Part shown: piece after piece, positions 8,671 to 15,748 of the stretch | Numbering within the stretch: the first letter of the stretch is position 1 | Layout of the letters: each line of letters opens with the position of its first letter | Assembly: GCA_026391515.1 (NCBI GenBank) | Contig: JAPLEC010000456.1 | Location: 1 to 27,273 of the forward strand | DNA length: 27,273 nucleotides | Source: Bacteroidia bacterium | GTDB taxonomy: Bacteria > Bacteroidota > Bacteroidia > Bacteroidales > VadinHA17 | Direction of reading: 5' to 3' | Notes under the pieces: generated by a model | Told to the model about the DNA's origin: nothing | Databases searched by the model: none | The model's input: the letters and a program-made list of their open reading frames with translations, nothing else | Made by a program: the position numbers and the translations under genes

Positions 8671-9239
8671 AAATAATCATAATTAATTATAAGTTTCTTG
8701 TCAGTCAGCTCATATAGCTTATAGCACCCCCATCCAATTAACGATCCGACTATCGCTCCGCAGATCACATCTCCCGGGTAATGTACACCAAGGTATATTC
8801 TGCTATATCCAATCACTGAAGCCCACAAAATCATGCTGATTGTGAACCATCTTTTCTTAACGAGCATAAGGCTGAGCAATGCAACATTGAAAGAATTACA
8901 TGCATGAGACGATACAAAACCATAAAGGCCGCCGCATTGTCCATTAACAAGGTGTATTATCATTCCGGCAAGTGCTGGCTCATGACAAGGGCGTAAACGA
9001 TGAAATACATTTTTAAAAAGCTGAACTGACAGCTGGTCGGCCAGTGTTACAGCAATTATAATAAATGGTATAATTATCAGGAATCTCTTCTTGTATTTAA
9101 TTCCTAGGTAAATCAGGATGGCAAGATAAAGCGGTGCCCAGATGATCTTTCCGCTGACGGCATACATAATCTTATCCCAGAAAGGTGAATTGATCGAATT
9201 CAGAAAGATAAAAAGCTGCTGGTCAATATGTTCAAGCAT
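8661..9239 (-). CDS. PAP2-superfamily membrane phosphatase
   Basis: A 192-residue multi-pass membrane protein with the three PAP2 motifs: KxxxxxxRP (Lys76, Arg83-Pro84), SSHA (His112, replacing the usual PSGH) and SRxxxxxHxxxD (Ser146-Arg147, His153, Asp157). Such enzymes dephosphorylate phosphatidic acid, phosphatidylglycerophosphate or undecaprenyl pyrophosphate on the outer face of the inner membrane; which one cannot be told. The ATG at 9239 begins MLEHIDQ ten bases after the obg stop; a start at 9302 would overlap obg by 53 bases and add a non-family N-terminus. The gene ends inside a 7-base repeat array that supplies its last two lysines and stop codon. Confidence 0.88.
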   Translation of the reverse strand: MLEHIDQQLFIFLNSINSPFWDKIMYAVSGKIIWAPLYLAILIYLGIKYKKRFLIIIPFIIIAVTLADQLSVQLFKNVFHRLRPCHEPALAGMIIHLVNGQCGGLYGFVSSHACNSFNVALLSLMLVKKRWFTISMILWASVIGYSRIYLGVHYPGDVICGAIVGSLIGWGCYKLYELTDKKLIINYDYFKK

Positions 9240-9249
9240 ACTTAAAGCT

Positions 9250-10242
9250 TTAATAGTTTGACATGACTTTCCAGAGCATATCCTTGAGGGTTTCCAGGCC
9301 AAATCCGGTGACTGATGAAATGAACACCCTGGGAAGATCCGGTAATTCCTTTTTTATTTCATCCATTAGTTCCTTATCAAGCAGATCTGATTTTGAGATT
9401 GCCAGTACTCGTTTTTTATCAAGCAGTTCGGGATTATACATCCTGAGCTCATTGATAAGAACTTCATATTCATCTGCTATATTTTTACTGTCGGCAGGAA
9501 CCATAAACAGAAGAATCGAATTTCGCTCAATATGCCTTAAAAACCTTATTCCCAGCCCTTTTCCTTCATGTGCACCCTCAATTATCCCCGGAATATCAGC
9601 CATGACAAATGACTTATTATCCCTGTAGCTAACTATCCCCAGATTAGGTGTAAGGGTTGTAAAAGGGTAGTCTGCAATCTTAGGTTTTGCTGCTGATATA
9701 ACTGACAGAAGGGTCGATTTTCCTGCATTGGGAAAACCAACAAGGCCTACATCTGCAAGTATTTTCAGCTCAAGGATGAACCAGTTTTCAATACCTGGCT
9801 CTCCAGACTGAGCATATCGTGGAGTCTGGTTGGTTGAAGATTTAAAATGAACATTCCCCAACCCTCCTCTGCCTCCCTTTACCAGAATTTTTTCCTCGCC
9901 ATGAGAAGTAATTTCGAATATAAACTCTTCTGTTTCGCCGGTTTTGGCAATAGTTCCAAGAGGAACTTGTATATAGACATCTTTACCATCTGCACCTGTC
10001 GATTGCTGGGAACCACCCGCACCTCCATGTTCTGCAAAGATGTGGCGCTGATATTTAAGATGAAGCAATGTCCATAGTTGGTTATTTCCTCGCAGAATGA
10101 TATGTCCGCCTCTTCCGCCATCGCCGCCATCAGGGCCTCCTTTTGGGATAAATTTTTCCCTCCGTAAATGCGCTGATCCGGCGCCTCCGTTCCCCGAGCG
10201 GCAGAATACCTTTATATAATCAACAAAATTGGATCCGGACAT
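9250..10242 (-). CDS. obg: Obg/CgtA-family ribosome-assembly GTPase
   Basis: A 330-residue GTPase acting in 50S subunit maturation and growth control. The glycine-rich Obg fold fills residues 1-158 (GGPDGGDGGRGG and related). The G domain carries GFPNAGKS (169-176), switch II DIPGIIEGAHEGKGLG, G4 as SKSD (a variant of NKxD) and SS in G5. There is no C-terminal extension beyond the G domain, common in this phylum. It lies downstream of hpt and adk, the usual Bacteroidota order, but is separated from adk by a palindromic repeat element. Confidence 0.95.
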   Translation of the reverse strand: MSGSNFVDYIKVFCRSGNGGAGSAHLRREKFIPKGGPDGGDGGRGGHIILRGNNQLWTLLHLKYQRHIFAEHGGAGGSQQSTGADGKDVYIQVPLGTIAKTGETEEFIFEITSHGEEKILVKGGRGGLGNVHFKSSTNQTPRYAQSGEPGIENWFILELKILADVGLVGFPNAGKSTLLSVISAAKPKIADYPFTTLTPNLGIVSYRDNKSFVMADIPGIIEGAHEGKGLGIRFLRHIERNSILLFMVPADSKNIADEYEVLINELRMYNPELLDKKRVLAISKSDLLDKELMDEIKKELPDLPRVFISSVTGFGLETLKDMLWKVMSNY

Positions 10243-10270
10243 TATTGAAATTTTTCTCTCTTTCTACTTC

Positions 10271-10386
10271 TTAACCCTTCCCCAACCCTTCCCTTAAACA
10301 ATAAGGGAAGGGAGTAACATTCTAATTATCTGAGAATTGCTCCCCTTCCCTTAGCCTTAAGGGAAGGGGTTGGGGGAAGGGTTTAA
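10271..10386. repeat. Double-nested palindromic element, copy 1
   Basis: This 116-base element in the adk-obg gap starts TTAACCCTTCCCC and ends with its near-complement GGGGAAGGGTTTAA. The outer arms (about 10271-10296 and 10357-10386) pair almost perfectly. Inside, AAGGGAAGGGAGTAA pairs with a matching pyrimidine-rich arm (about 10335-10351), so the strand can fold as two stacked hairpins or a cruciform. It has no coding potential. A diverged second copy lies at 19145-19262. It resembles REP or MITE-type elements in structure; no transposase is in the window. Confidence 0.75.
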
Positions 10387-10413
10387 TCATAATCAGTAAG
10401 GATAAGAATAATA

Positions 10414-10989
10414 TTATACCAGATTCTGAATACAAGCACATAATCTTCCAAATATATCTTCAATGGTTCCCATGCCGTTTACAGGCTGATAGATCCCTCT
10501 ATTGCGGCAGTAGTCGATAATGGGTTCTGTCTTAGCCTTATAAACATCAATCCTGTTTCCAATGACTGCGGGATCTTTGTCATCAGGTCTTCCTGATTGT
10601 TCTGCTCTAAGAATTAATCTTTTTACAAGTTCATTATGTTCAACATCCAGAACAAGCATGGAGTCGATTTTAATACCTCTGATATTCAGCATTTTTTAGA
10701 GGGCTTCAGTCTGGGCTACCGTTCTTGGAAAGCCGTCGAACAGGAATCCTGCACATCCTTTTGTGCTGTCGATTTTTGCAGCTATCATTTCAATCACAAC
10801 CTCATCGGGGACAAGTTCACCCTTGGACATAATTGAGCTCATTCTCTTACCAAGCTCCGTACCTGCTGCTATTTCTGCACGAAGCATGTCGCCTGTTGAA
10901 AGATGAGTAAGATTAAATTTTTTGGCCAGTTTTACCGATTGGGTTCCTTTGCCTGATCCGGGAGGACCAAAAATCAGAAAATTTACCAT
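10414..10989 (-). pseudogene. adk: Adenylate kinase interrupted by an in-frame TAA at codon 98
   Basis: The frame from ATG 10989 to the stop at 10414 encodes a normal-sized 191-residue adenylate kinase (2 ADP to ATP plus AMP) except for a TAA at 10698-10696. The first 97 residues carry GPPGSGKGT (8-16), STGDMLR (31-37) and DGFPRT (85-90). The frame resumes unchanged with KMLNIRGIKIDSM and ends with the short-lid region SGRPDDKD and the conserved YKAKTEPIIDYC helix. No frameshift is needed: one substitution (for example GAA to TAA) explains it. An ATG two codons after the stop could begin a 92-residue second chain. Because adk is usually essential, a base-calling error, a second adk elsewhere or a functional split gene are all open. 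Confidence 0.85.
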
Positions 10990-10997
10990 TGCTATAT

Positions 10998-11029
10998 TAA
11001 TTACGAATTAGAAATTACAAATTACGAAT
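10998..11029. repeat. Degenerate ATTACGAAT word array between adk and hpt
   Basis: ATTACGAAT occurs at both ends of this stretch, with the variant ATTACAA between. It fills most of the 46-base gap between the adk start and the hpt stop. Too short for a firm period, but of the same style as the other word arrays here. Confidence 0.45.
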
Positions 11030-11035
11030 ATGGGA

Positions 11036-11572
11036 TTATTTAACTAAAGTATAGACAGAAGGGAGGTTACGGCCATAGCCATCGTAATCGAGTCCGTAAC
11101 CTACGACAAAATCATTTGGGATCTCGAAGCCGACATAGTCTATTGGAATTTTCTTCGTATAGGCTTTTGGTTTGAAAAGCAGAGTTGCAACTTTTATACT
11201 GGCTACATTCCTTACTTTCAGCTCACCCACAATCTGTTCAAGTGTATGTCCGGTATCGACAATGTCTTCAATTACAATGACTTGCGTATTCTTAATATCT
11301 TCATTCCAGCCGATAAGCTCTTTAACTGAACCCGATGATCTTGTTCCTTCATAGGATGCAAGCTTTACAAAAGAAATTCTAGCCTTGAGGTCAATTCTTT
11401 TAAAGAGATCAGCCGCAAACAGGAAAGCGCCATTCAGAATTCCGAGAAATACGACTTCTTTCCCGGCAAAATCACGGTTTATCATTTCAGCCAACTCATC
11501 AACTCTTTTGCTGATGACTTCGCCTGAGATCATTTCACGAAATTTTTTATCGAGTAAAACTGTTTCTTTCAT
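11036..11572 (-). CDS. hpt: Hypoxanthine phosphoribosyltransferase
   Basis: A 178-residue purine salvage enzyme converting hypoxanthine (and guanine) with PRPP to the nucleotide; cytoplasmic. The PRPP-binding motif VIVIEDIVDTGHTL is clear, GILNGAFLFAADL is the first PRPP-contact loop, and the flexible loop contains SYEGTRSSG. The start is the ATG at 11572 (MKETVLL). The frame could run to 11659 but the extra 29 residues are not family-like and would include the promoter region. It heads the hpt-adk-obg group and is divergent from purE, so both genes at this junction serve purine metabolism. Confidence 0.93.
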   Translation of the reverse strand: MKETVLLDKKFREMISGEVISKRVDELAEMINRDFAGKEVVFLGILNGAFLFAADLFKRIDLKARISFVKLASYEGTRSSGSVKELIGWNEDIKNTQVIVIEDIVDTGHTLEQIVGELKVRNVASIKVATLLFKPKAYTKKIPIDYVGFEIPNDFVVGYGLDYDGYGRNLPSVYTLVK

Positions 11573-11601
11573 AATGGATTTAATTGAACTGCAAGCCGGT
11601 G

Positions 11602-11609
11602 CGAAAATA
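11602..11609 (-). promoter_or_regulatory. Possible -7 element of hpt
   Basis: TATTTTCG on the minus strand matches TAnnTTTG at seven of eight positions. It would give a leader of about 22 bases to the hpt ATG at 11572. Confidence 0.35.
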
Positions 11610-11623
11610 TGAAAATAATAGCT

Positions 11624-11631
11624 TATTTTTG
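11624..11631 (+). promoter_or_regulatory. -7 element of purE
   Basis: TATTTTTG matches TAnnTTTG exactly and lies 33 bases before the purE ATG, giving a leader of roughly 25 bases. I do not see a -33 TTTG at the usual spacing. It sits back to back with the hpt promoter candidate. Confidence 0.55.
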
Positions 11632-11664
11632 TTTTTATCAGGAAGTTAAATTTAAACAATTGAT

Positions 11665-12171
11665 ATGAAACCTCTGGTAAGCATTATAATGGGAAGCACA
11701 TCAGATCTGTCTGTAGTGGAGAAAGCAGCTCAGATCCTCAACGGCTTCAGGATACCTTTTGAGATAAATGCTCTTTCAGCACACAGGACACCTGAAGAGG
11801 TTGAAAAATTTGCAAAAGGAGCTGCAGTAAGAGGCATTAAAGTGATTATTGCAGCAGCTGGTATGGCGGCTCATTTACCAGGCGTTATTGCTTCAATGAC
11901 ACCGCTTCCTGTCATCGGAGTCCCGGTTAATACATCGCTTGAAGGACTTGATTCAATTCTTTCCATTCTCCAGATGCCTCCCGGAATACCTGTTGCAACT
12001 GTAGGTGTTAATGCGGCCCAGAATGCAGCAATACTGGCTGCACAGATTATTGGTACCGGTGATGAAAAAATTTTGAAAGAGGTGATAAATTATAAGCAAA
12101 GCTTGAAGAAGAAAATCGTCGAATCAAATAAAGAGCTGAAAGCGGTTAAATTCAAATACAAGACCAACTAG
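11665..12171 (+). CDS. purE: N5-carboxyaminoimidazole ribonucleotide mutase
   Basis: A 168-residue class I PurE that moves the carboxyl group of N5-CAIR to give CAIR in purine synthesis. The N-terminal MGSTSDL, then SAHRTPE with its catalytic-region histidine, and AAAGMAAHLPG are diagnostic. A normal partner PurK is not in the window. The C-terminus is a lysine-rich helix. The TAG stop is followed eight bases later by a 10-base-period repeat, and then by an intrinsic terminator at 12301. Confidence 0.95.
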   Translation: MKPLVSIIMGSTSDLSVVEKAAQILNGFRIPFEINALSAHRTPEEVEKFAKGAAVRGIKVIIAAAGMAAHLPGVIASMTPLPVIGVPVNTSLEGLDSILSILQMPPGIPVATVGVNAAQNAAILAAQIIGTGDEKILKEVINYKQSLKKKIVESNKELKAVKFKYKTN

Positions 12172-12179
12172 TTATAAAA

Positions 12180-12290
12180 CTCTGTGTAGCTCTGTGGTCC
12201 TCTGTGTCTCTCAGTGTAACAAAAAAAAATTGAAGAACTTACACAGTCCCGAGTACTCGGGACCACAGAGAAGCACAGAGAACCACTGAG
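12180..12290. repeat. Facing 10-base-period CTCTGTG arms with an 18-base palindrome
   Basis: The left arm (12180-12220) repeats CTCTGTGnnn four times with an exact 10-base period. The right arm (12236-12290) carries the complementary word CACAGAG with the same period and faces it. The centre is an A-run with no gene. In the right arm the perfect palindrome GTCCCGAGTACTCGGGAC (12246-12263) breaks the period; the matching arm at 13199 lacks about 12 of these bases. The same arms flank the GxxExxY gene at 13253, so this may be an empty or deleted version of that unit. Confidence 0.7.
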
Positions 12291-12300
12291 AAAATAATAT

Positions 12301-12332
12301 AAATCAATCCTTAATTCAGGATTGATTTTTTT
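12301..12332 (+). terminator. Intrinsic terminator after purE
   Basis: AAATCAATCC (12301-12310) and GGATTGATTT (12319-12328) form a perfect 10-base stem with an 8-base loop and continue into a T-run. It follows the purE-side repeat and precedes the next gene by about 30 bases. Confidence 0.8.
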
Positions 12333-12360
12333 GTATCTTAGTGTTTTATAACTGAAACAG

Positions 12361-13179
12361 TTGTACTCGCTGCGCAAAATATCTGTTTCATCTGTTCTGT
12401 TTTTTCTGTTTCTTACTGTTTCCGGCGGTAATCCATATCGTTTTTCAGCCGGTGCCGGAGAAGCAGGAATCAGATATGCCTGTTCCATGAAACCAGGATT
12501 CTGGTCGTCCTTTCACAACCAGGCTCTTCTTGCATATAATAATTCACTTTCTTTTGGTATGAATTACGAGAACCGGTTCAATATTAGTGAGCTGGGAACC
12601 CGGACAGCGGGACTCCTGATTCCAGCCGGAAAGACCTCTTTAGGTATTATGTATTCACATTTCGGATATTACAATTTCAAAAGGCAGATGGTCGGTCTGG
12701 CTTGTGGTTTATCACTTTCTGAGAATATTGCTGCAGGTGTGCAGGTTGATTATTTTTCTGAAAAGACAACCGGGGAATATGATAATTATCAATTAGTTAC
12801 ATGTGAGGTAGGGGTACTAGCCAAAGCTTCGGATAATGTTATGATAGGGATTCATTTATTCAATCCTGTTCCTAATTCTTTGCGAAAAAATGTTTTACCA
12901 TCTTCAATAAGGGCAGGCGCAGGAATTGAATTAAGCAAAGTATTATTTGCCGGGGCAGAAGCAGAATTAAGCACCGGCGAAAAACTAATTTTCAGAACGG
13001 GATTCGAATATGAAGTATTGAAAAAATTCTGGTTCAGGGGAGGCTTCAGTACAGAAAATACATCGTTCAGCTTTGGACTTGGTTACCTTTTAAAATTTTG
13101 CAAACTCGATCTGAGCTTCGCAACGCATGAAAGACTGGGTATAACTTCTTGTGCTTCACTAATTTTTAAAATCCATTAA
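12361..13179 (+). CDS. Predicted outer-membrane beta-barrel protein, function unknown
   Basis: A 272-residue protein with an N-terminal signal peptide (hydrophobic core VSSVLFFLFLTVSGG, about residues 9-23) followed by alternating amphipathic strands rich in Gly, Phe and Tyr, as in outer-membrane barrels. The weak pattern of strands recalls the PorV/FadL-like barrels of Bacteroidota, but I cannot name a family. The only start that keeps the signal peptide is TTG at 12361; an in-frame TAA lies 12 bases upstream and the first ATG (12487) would remove the signal. TATCTTAG at 12334-12341 is a one-mismatch -7 element. It may form a pair with the larger barrel gene at 13701, now separated by the GxxExxY unit. 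Confidence 0.65.
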   Translation: MYSLRKISVSSVLFFLFLTVSGGNPYRFSAGAGEAGIRYACSMKPGFWSSFHNQALLAYNNSLSFGMNYENRFNISELGTRTAGLLIPAGKTSLGIMYSHFGYYNFKRQMVGLACGLSLSENIAAGVQVDYFSEKTTGEYDNYQLVTCEVGVLAKASDNVMIGIHLFNPVPNSLRKNVLPSSIRAGAGIELSKVLFAGAEAELSTGEKLIFRTGFEYEVLKKFWFRGGFSTENTSFSFGLGYLLKFCKLDLSFATHERLGITSCASLIFKIH

Positions 13180-13198
13180 CCGCAAAGAAAAATATAAG

Positions 13199-13668
13199 AA
13201 CTTACACAGAGGACCACAGAGAGACACAGAGAAAAATAATTAAAAACTAGATATGGAGATAAATGAGATAACACAAAAAATAATCGGCTGTGCAATTGAA
13301 GTGCACAAAGCATTGGGACCTGGATTGCTTGAATCAGCGTATGAGGAATGTTTGGCGTTTGAATTATCTAAAGCTGGATTTAGTCTTAAAAGACAGCAAC
13401 CTACGCCGGTTGTATATAAAGATATAAAACTTGACTGCGGTTACCGAATTGATATTTTAGTCGAAAACTTAGTCGTACTTGAACTAAAGGTTGTGGATGA
13501 ATTCAACCCTGTTCACGAAGCTCAGATACTGACATACATGAAATTCGCAAATAAACCTGTCGGATTACTTATCAATTTTAATGTTACCGTATTAAAAAAC
13601 GGAATTAAAAGATATCGGATTTAACTCTGTGGAACTCTGTGTCTTCTCTGTGGAACTCTGTGTAACTT
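13199..13668. mobile_element. Putative GxxExxY cassette flanked by inverted CTCTGTG arms
   Basis: The GxxExxY gene is bracketed by facing arms: AACTTACACAGAG begins the left arm (13199-13231), and the complement of the right arm end (13656-13668) is AAGTTACACAGAG, twelve of thirteen bases identical. Both arms carry the CTCTGTG/CACAGAG word at a period of 10 to 12 bases. The right arm starts on the base after the stop codon. No transposase is encoded and no target-site duplication is evident, so mobility is an inference from arm symmetry and from solo arm pairs at 12180 and 19112. Confidence 0.45.
13253..13624 (+). CDS. GxxExxY protein, PD-(D/E)XK nuclease-like
   Basis: A 123-residue protein with the signature GxxExxY (Gly24, Glu27, Tyr30 in GLLESAY) and a PD-(D/E)XK-type core: Asp67 in YRIDILV, Glu77 and Lys79 in LELK, then a conserved EAQILTYM helix. 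The family (PF13366) is widespread, often multicopy, and its function is not established; the core motifs predict a metal-dependent nuclease, which is inference. It is full length with no lesions. It sits alone between two outer-membrane protein genes and between inverted 10-base-period arms, with the downstream arm starting at the base after its TAA. Confidence 0.88.
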   Translation: MEINEITQKIIGCAIEVHKALGPGLLESAYEECLAFELSKAGFSLKRQQPTPVVYKDIKLDCGYRIDILVENLVVLELKVVDEFNPVHEAQILTYMKFANKPVGLLINFNVTVLKNGIKRYRI

Positions 13669-13700
13669 TTTTTAATATGAGAAACTGATCAGCTACTTTT

Positions 13701-15668
13701 ATGAATAAAGTTTTTCCCATATTATTATTCTCTTCTTTCTCAGTTTTTTGTTTAAGTCAGGGGAATAATATCTCAAATGAAGTTATTGAGATTGCTGAAG
13801 AGCTGGCAGCTGATGAGTCTGATCCGGAAATTGCAGAGCTTTATTTTGAACAGCTTCATGAGCTGATCGAAAATCCTGTCATGATTAATTCCGGAGATGA
13901 AGCTGAAATATCCAGGCTATTCTTCCTATCTGAATTTCAAGTCAAAGCAATTAAAGATTATGTTCAGACATCCGGAAAGATCGTTTCCTTTTATGAAATA
14001 GCCGGTATTCCCGGATTTGACAGGCAAACAACTGAAATGATGATCCCGTTTATCTCTTTTTCTGATAAAATAAATAGTATATCTGATACACTTATTTTCA
14101 GAAATACTCTCCTGACAAACCTGATAATAAAGCCAGGAGAAACTGATACCTCTTCTCTGGGCTCACCCTGGAAAATCCTGTCAAAATACAGATTTAATGC
14201 AGGGCGTTTTGAAGGAGGTTTTACCATTGAAAAAGATCAGGGAGAAAAATTCATTTCAGGCTCTCCTTCTCTTCCTGATTTTCTTTCAGCACATTTCTCC
14301 TATTCCGGTAAAGGAATCATCAGGAAAATAATACTTGGAGATTTTTCTTCACGGTTCGGCCTGGGTACTAATACTAATACCGGTATCCGCACAGGTCTAT
14401 CACTTACATCTACGGGTTATATGCCCGGACGTGCTGAAATCAGACCTTATACATCCACCGATGAAAATAATTTCTTCAGGGGCGGGGCAGCAGAGTTTTC
14501 CCTGAAAAAACTTGGACTTATACTTTTTTATTCACATAAACGAATTGATGCAACCATTCGAGCATCTGCGGATTCCTCAGCATTTTTTGTAGAAAGTTTT
14601 TATAAAACAGGTTTACACAATACTCTTTCTCTGAATGATAAAAAAGATGCAGTTGCAGAAACATCTTATGGCATAAACTTATCGTTTAACTTCAAATTTC
14701 TGAAAGTCGGTTTGTGCTGGTCTGAAAACAGGTTTCTTCTTCCTGTTAAAACTGACAAAAGCAATGCAGAAGATCTTTATAAATTTGAAGGCTGTCGGAA
14801 TCAGATCTATTCATTGTACTATAACAGCCTGATTAACAGGATTTTACTTTACGGGGAATTATCCTTGAACGACCCTCAGAATCTGGCTCTGGTTCAGGGA
14901 GTCACTTTACGTCCATCTGACCGGTTGATATTAAATATCCTTTATAGAAATTATACACCAGGATTTGTAAGTTTTCATGGAAATGGTCCGGGTAATACTT
15001 CATCGACCAGTAATGAGCAGGGTATTTTAGGCAATTTTATTTTTGAAGCAGCAAAGCATTTTTTTATAAGTGCCGGGTGTGATATCAGCAATTCTCCATG
15101 GCTGAAGTACAGATGCAGTTTCCCTTCACTTGCCAAAAAAGAGGAGATAAGGATTAAGTACCTTCCATTTGAAAATCTCTCGTTTGATCTTTCTTATAAT
15201 TTCAGGTATTCCATGCTGGATAACCAGCTGGAAAATGGAATAGCCCAAGTTAAAGAGGTTAAAACCCGGACAGTAAAAGGTCAGGCAAGATTTACTCTGA
15301 ATAATGTAACATTTGCACTTCGTGCTGATTATAAAGTCGCTGATCCTTCAGATAGCAAGGGGATGCTTTTGCTGCATGATATAATTTACAGGTTCAGGCA
15401 AGTGCCTGTAACATTATGGTTCAGGTATTGTATTTTCAATACAGATAACTGGGATTCAAGACTTTACACTTATGAGAATGATCTTTTATATAGTTTCAGT
15501 ATCCCTGCATTGTCCGGTGAAGGCAGCCGAAGTTACATTATGGCAAAATGGGAAATCGGTGATATAGCTGAACTGAGATTTAAATATGGATTGACCTCTT
15601 ACTTATCTTCCGCTTATGAAAATGAAGAAAAAGACGAGATAAAAATTCAATTCAGGGTCTGGTTCTAA
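13701..15668 (+). CDS. Secreted helix-hairpin-helix protein with predicted C-terminal outer-membrane barrel
   Basis: A 655-residue protein. Residues 1-20 form a signal peptide (ILLFSSFSVFCLS). Residues about 28-115 are helical and include a ComEA-like helix-hairpin-helix region (FQVKAIKDYVQTSGKIVSFY, then IAGIPGFDRQTTEMM). From about residue 150 to the end the sequence alternates amphipathic strands with polar turns and ends in IKIQFRVWF, a typical aromatic barrel terminus. Proteins of this architecture are common in Bacteroidota and uncharacterised. The helix-hairpin-helix fold suggests DNA contact and an outer-membrane barrel location is likely, so a role in DNA handling at the surface is possible but unproven. 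A short leader separates it from the GxxExxY unit. Confidence 0.72.
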   Translation: MNKVFPILLFSSFSVFCLSQGNNISNEVIEIAEELAADESDPEIAELYFEQLHELIENPVMINSGDEAEISRLFFLSEFQVKAIKDYVQTSGKIVSFYEIAGIPGFDRQTTEMMIPFISFSDKINSISDTLIFRNTLLTNLIIKPGETDTSSLGSPWKILSKYRFNAGRFEGGFTIEKDQGEKFISGSPSLPDFLSAHFSYSGKGIIRKIILGDFSSRFGLGTNTNTGIRTGLSLTSTGYMPGRAEIRPYTSTDENNFFRGGAAEFSLKKLGLILFYSHKRIDATIRASADSSAFFVESFYKTGLHNTLSLNDKKDAVAETSYGINLSFNFKFLKVGLCWSENRFLLPVKTDKSNAEDLYKFEGCRNQIYSLYYNSLINRILLYGELSLNDPQNLALVQGVTLRPSDRLILNILYRNYTPGFVSFHGNGPGNTSSTSNEQGILGNFIFEAAKHFFISAGCDISNSPWLKYRCSFPSLAKKEEIRIKYLPFENLSFDLSYNFRYSMLDNQLENGIAQVKEVKTRTVKGQARFTLNNVTFALRADYKVADPSDSKGMLLLHDIIYRFRQVPVTLWFRYCIFNTDNWDSRLYTYENDLLYSFSIPALSGEGSRSYIMAKWEIGDIAELRFKYGLTSYLSSAYENEEKDEIKIQFRVWF

Positions 15669-15670
15669 AC

Positions 15671-15742
15671 TGTCCTGCAGGTCTTGCGGTCTTGCAGTCC
15701 TGCAAGTCTCAAAAAATTTTCCTTGAGCACGACTTGCAAGAC
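15671..15742. repeat. CTTGCAGGT word array between convergent genes
   Basis: GTCCTGCA/GTCTTGCG words recur with a period of 8 (one interval of 9) from 15671 to 15708, and the reverse-facing word GACTTGCAAGAC lies at 15731-15742. The array fills the 80-base gap between the barrel gene stop and the recJ stop. Confidence 0.6.
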
Positions 15743-15747
15743 TTTTT
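15701..15747 (+). terminator. Repeat-derived hairpin between barrel gene and recJ
   Basis: TGCAAGT-CTCAA pairs with TTGAG-ACTTGCA (12 base pairs, with a 4-base bulge) around an A/T-rich loop at 15701-15738. TTTTT follows at 15743-15747 on the plus strand, so the repeat words themselves seem to form the terminator of the upstream gene. Confidence 0.5.
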
Positions 15748-15748
15748 C

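Noticed and set aside
9240..9302. PAP2 start at 9302
   Set aside because: It would overlap obg by 53 bases; the ATG at 9239 gives the usual PAP2 N-terminus ten bases after the obg stop.
10690..10700. Frameshift in the A-run of adk
   Set aside because: The two halves are in the same frame, so a single indel would not produce this pattern; a substitution is the simple explanation.
10414..10989. Reassignment of TAA to a sense codon
   Set aside because: TAA ends parC, recJ, fucI, lysS and others at the expected protein lengths, so the stop in adk is not explained by an altered code.
11573..11659. Extended hpt start at 11659
   Set aside because: The extra 29 residues are translated promoter region shared with divergent purE.
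12180..13668. CRISPR array
   Set aside because: The CTCTGTG arrays are repetitive and regularly spaced, but units are contiguous 10-mers with three-base variation, with no unique 25-40-base spacers and no cas genes.
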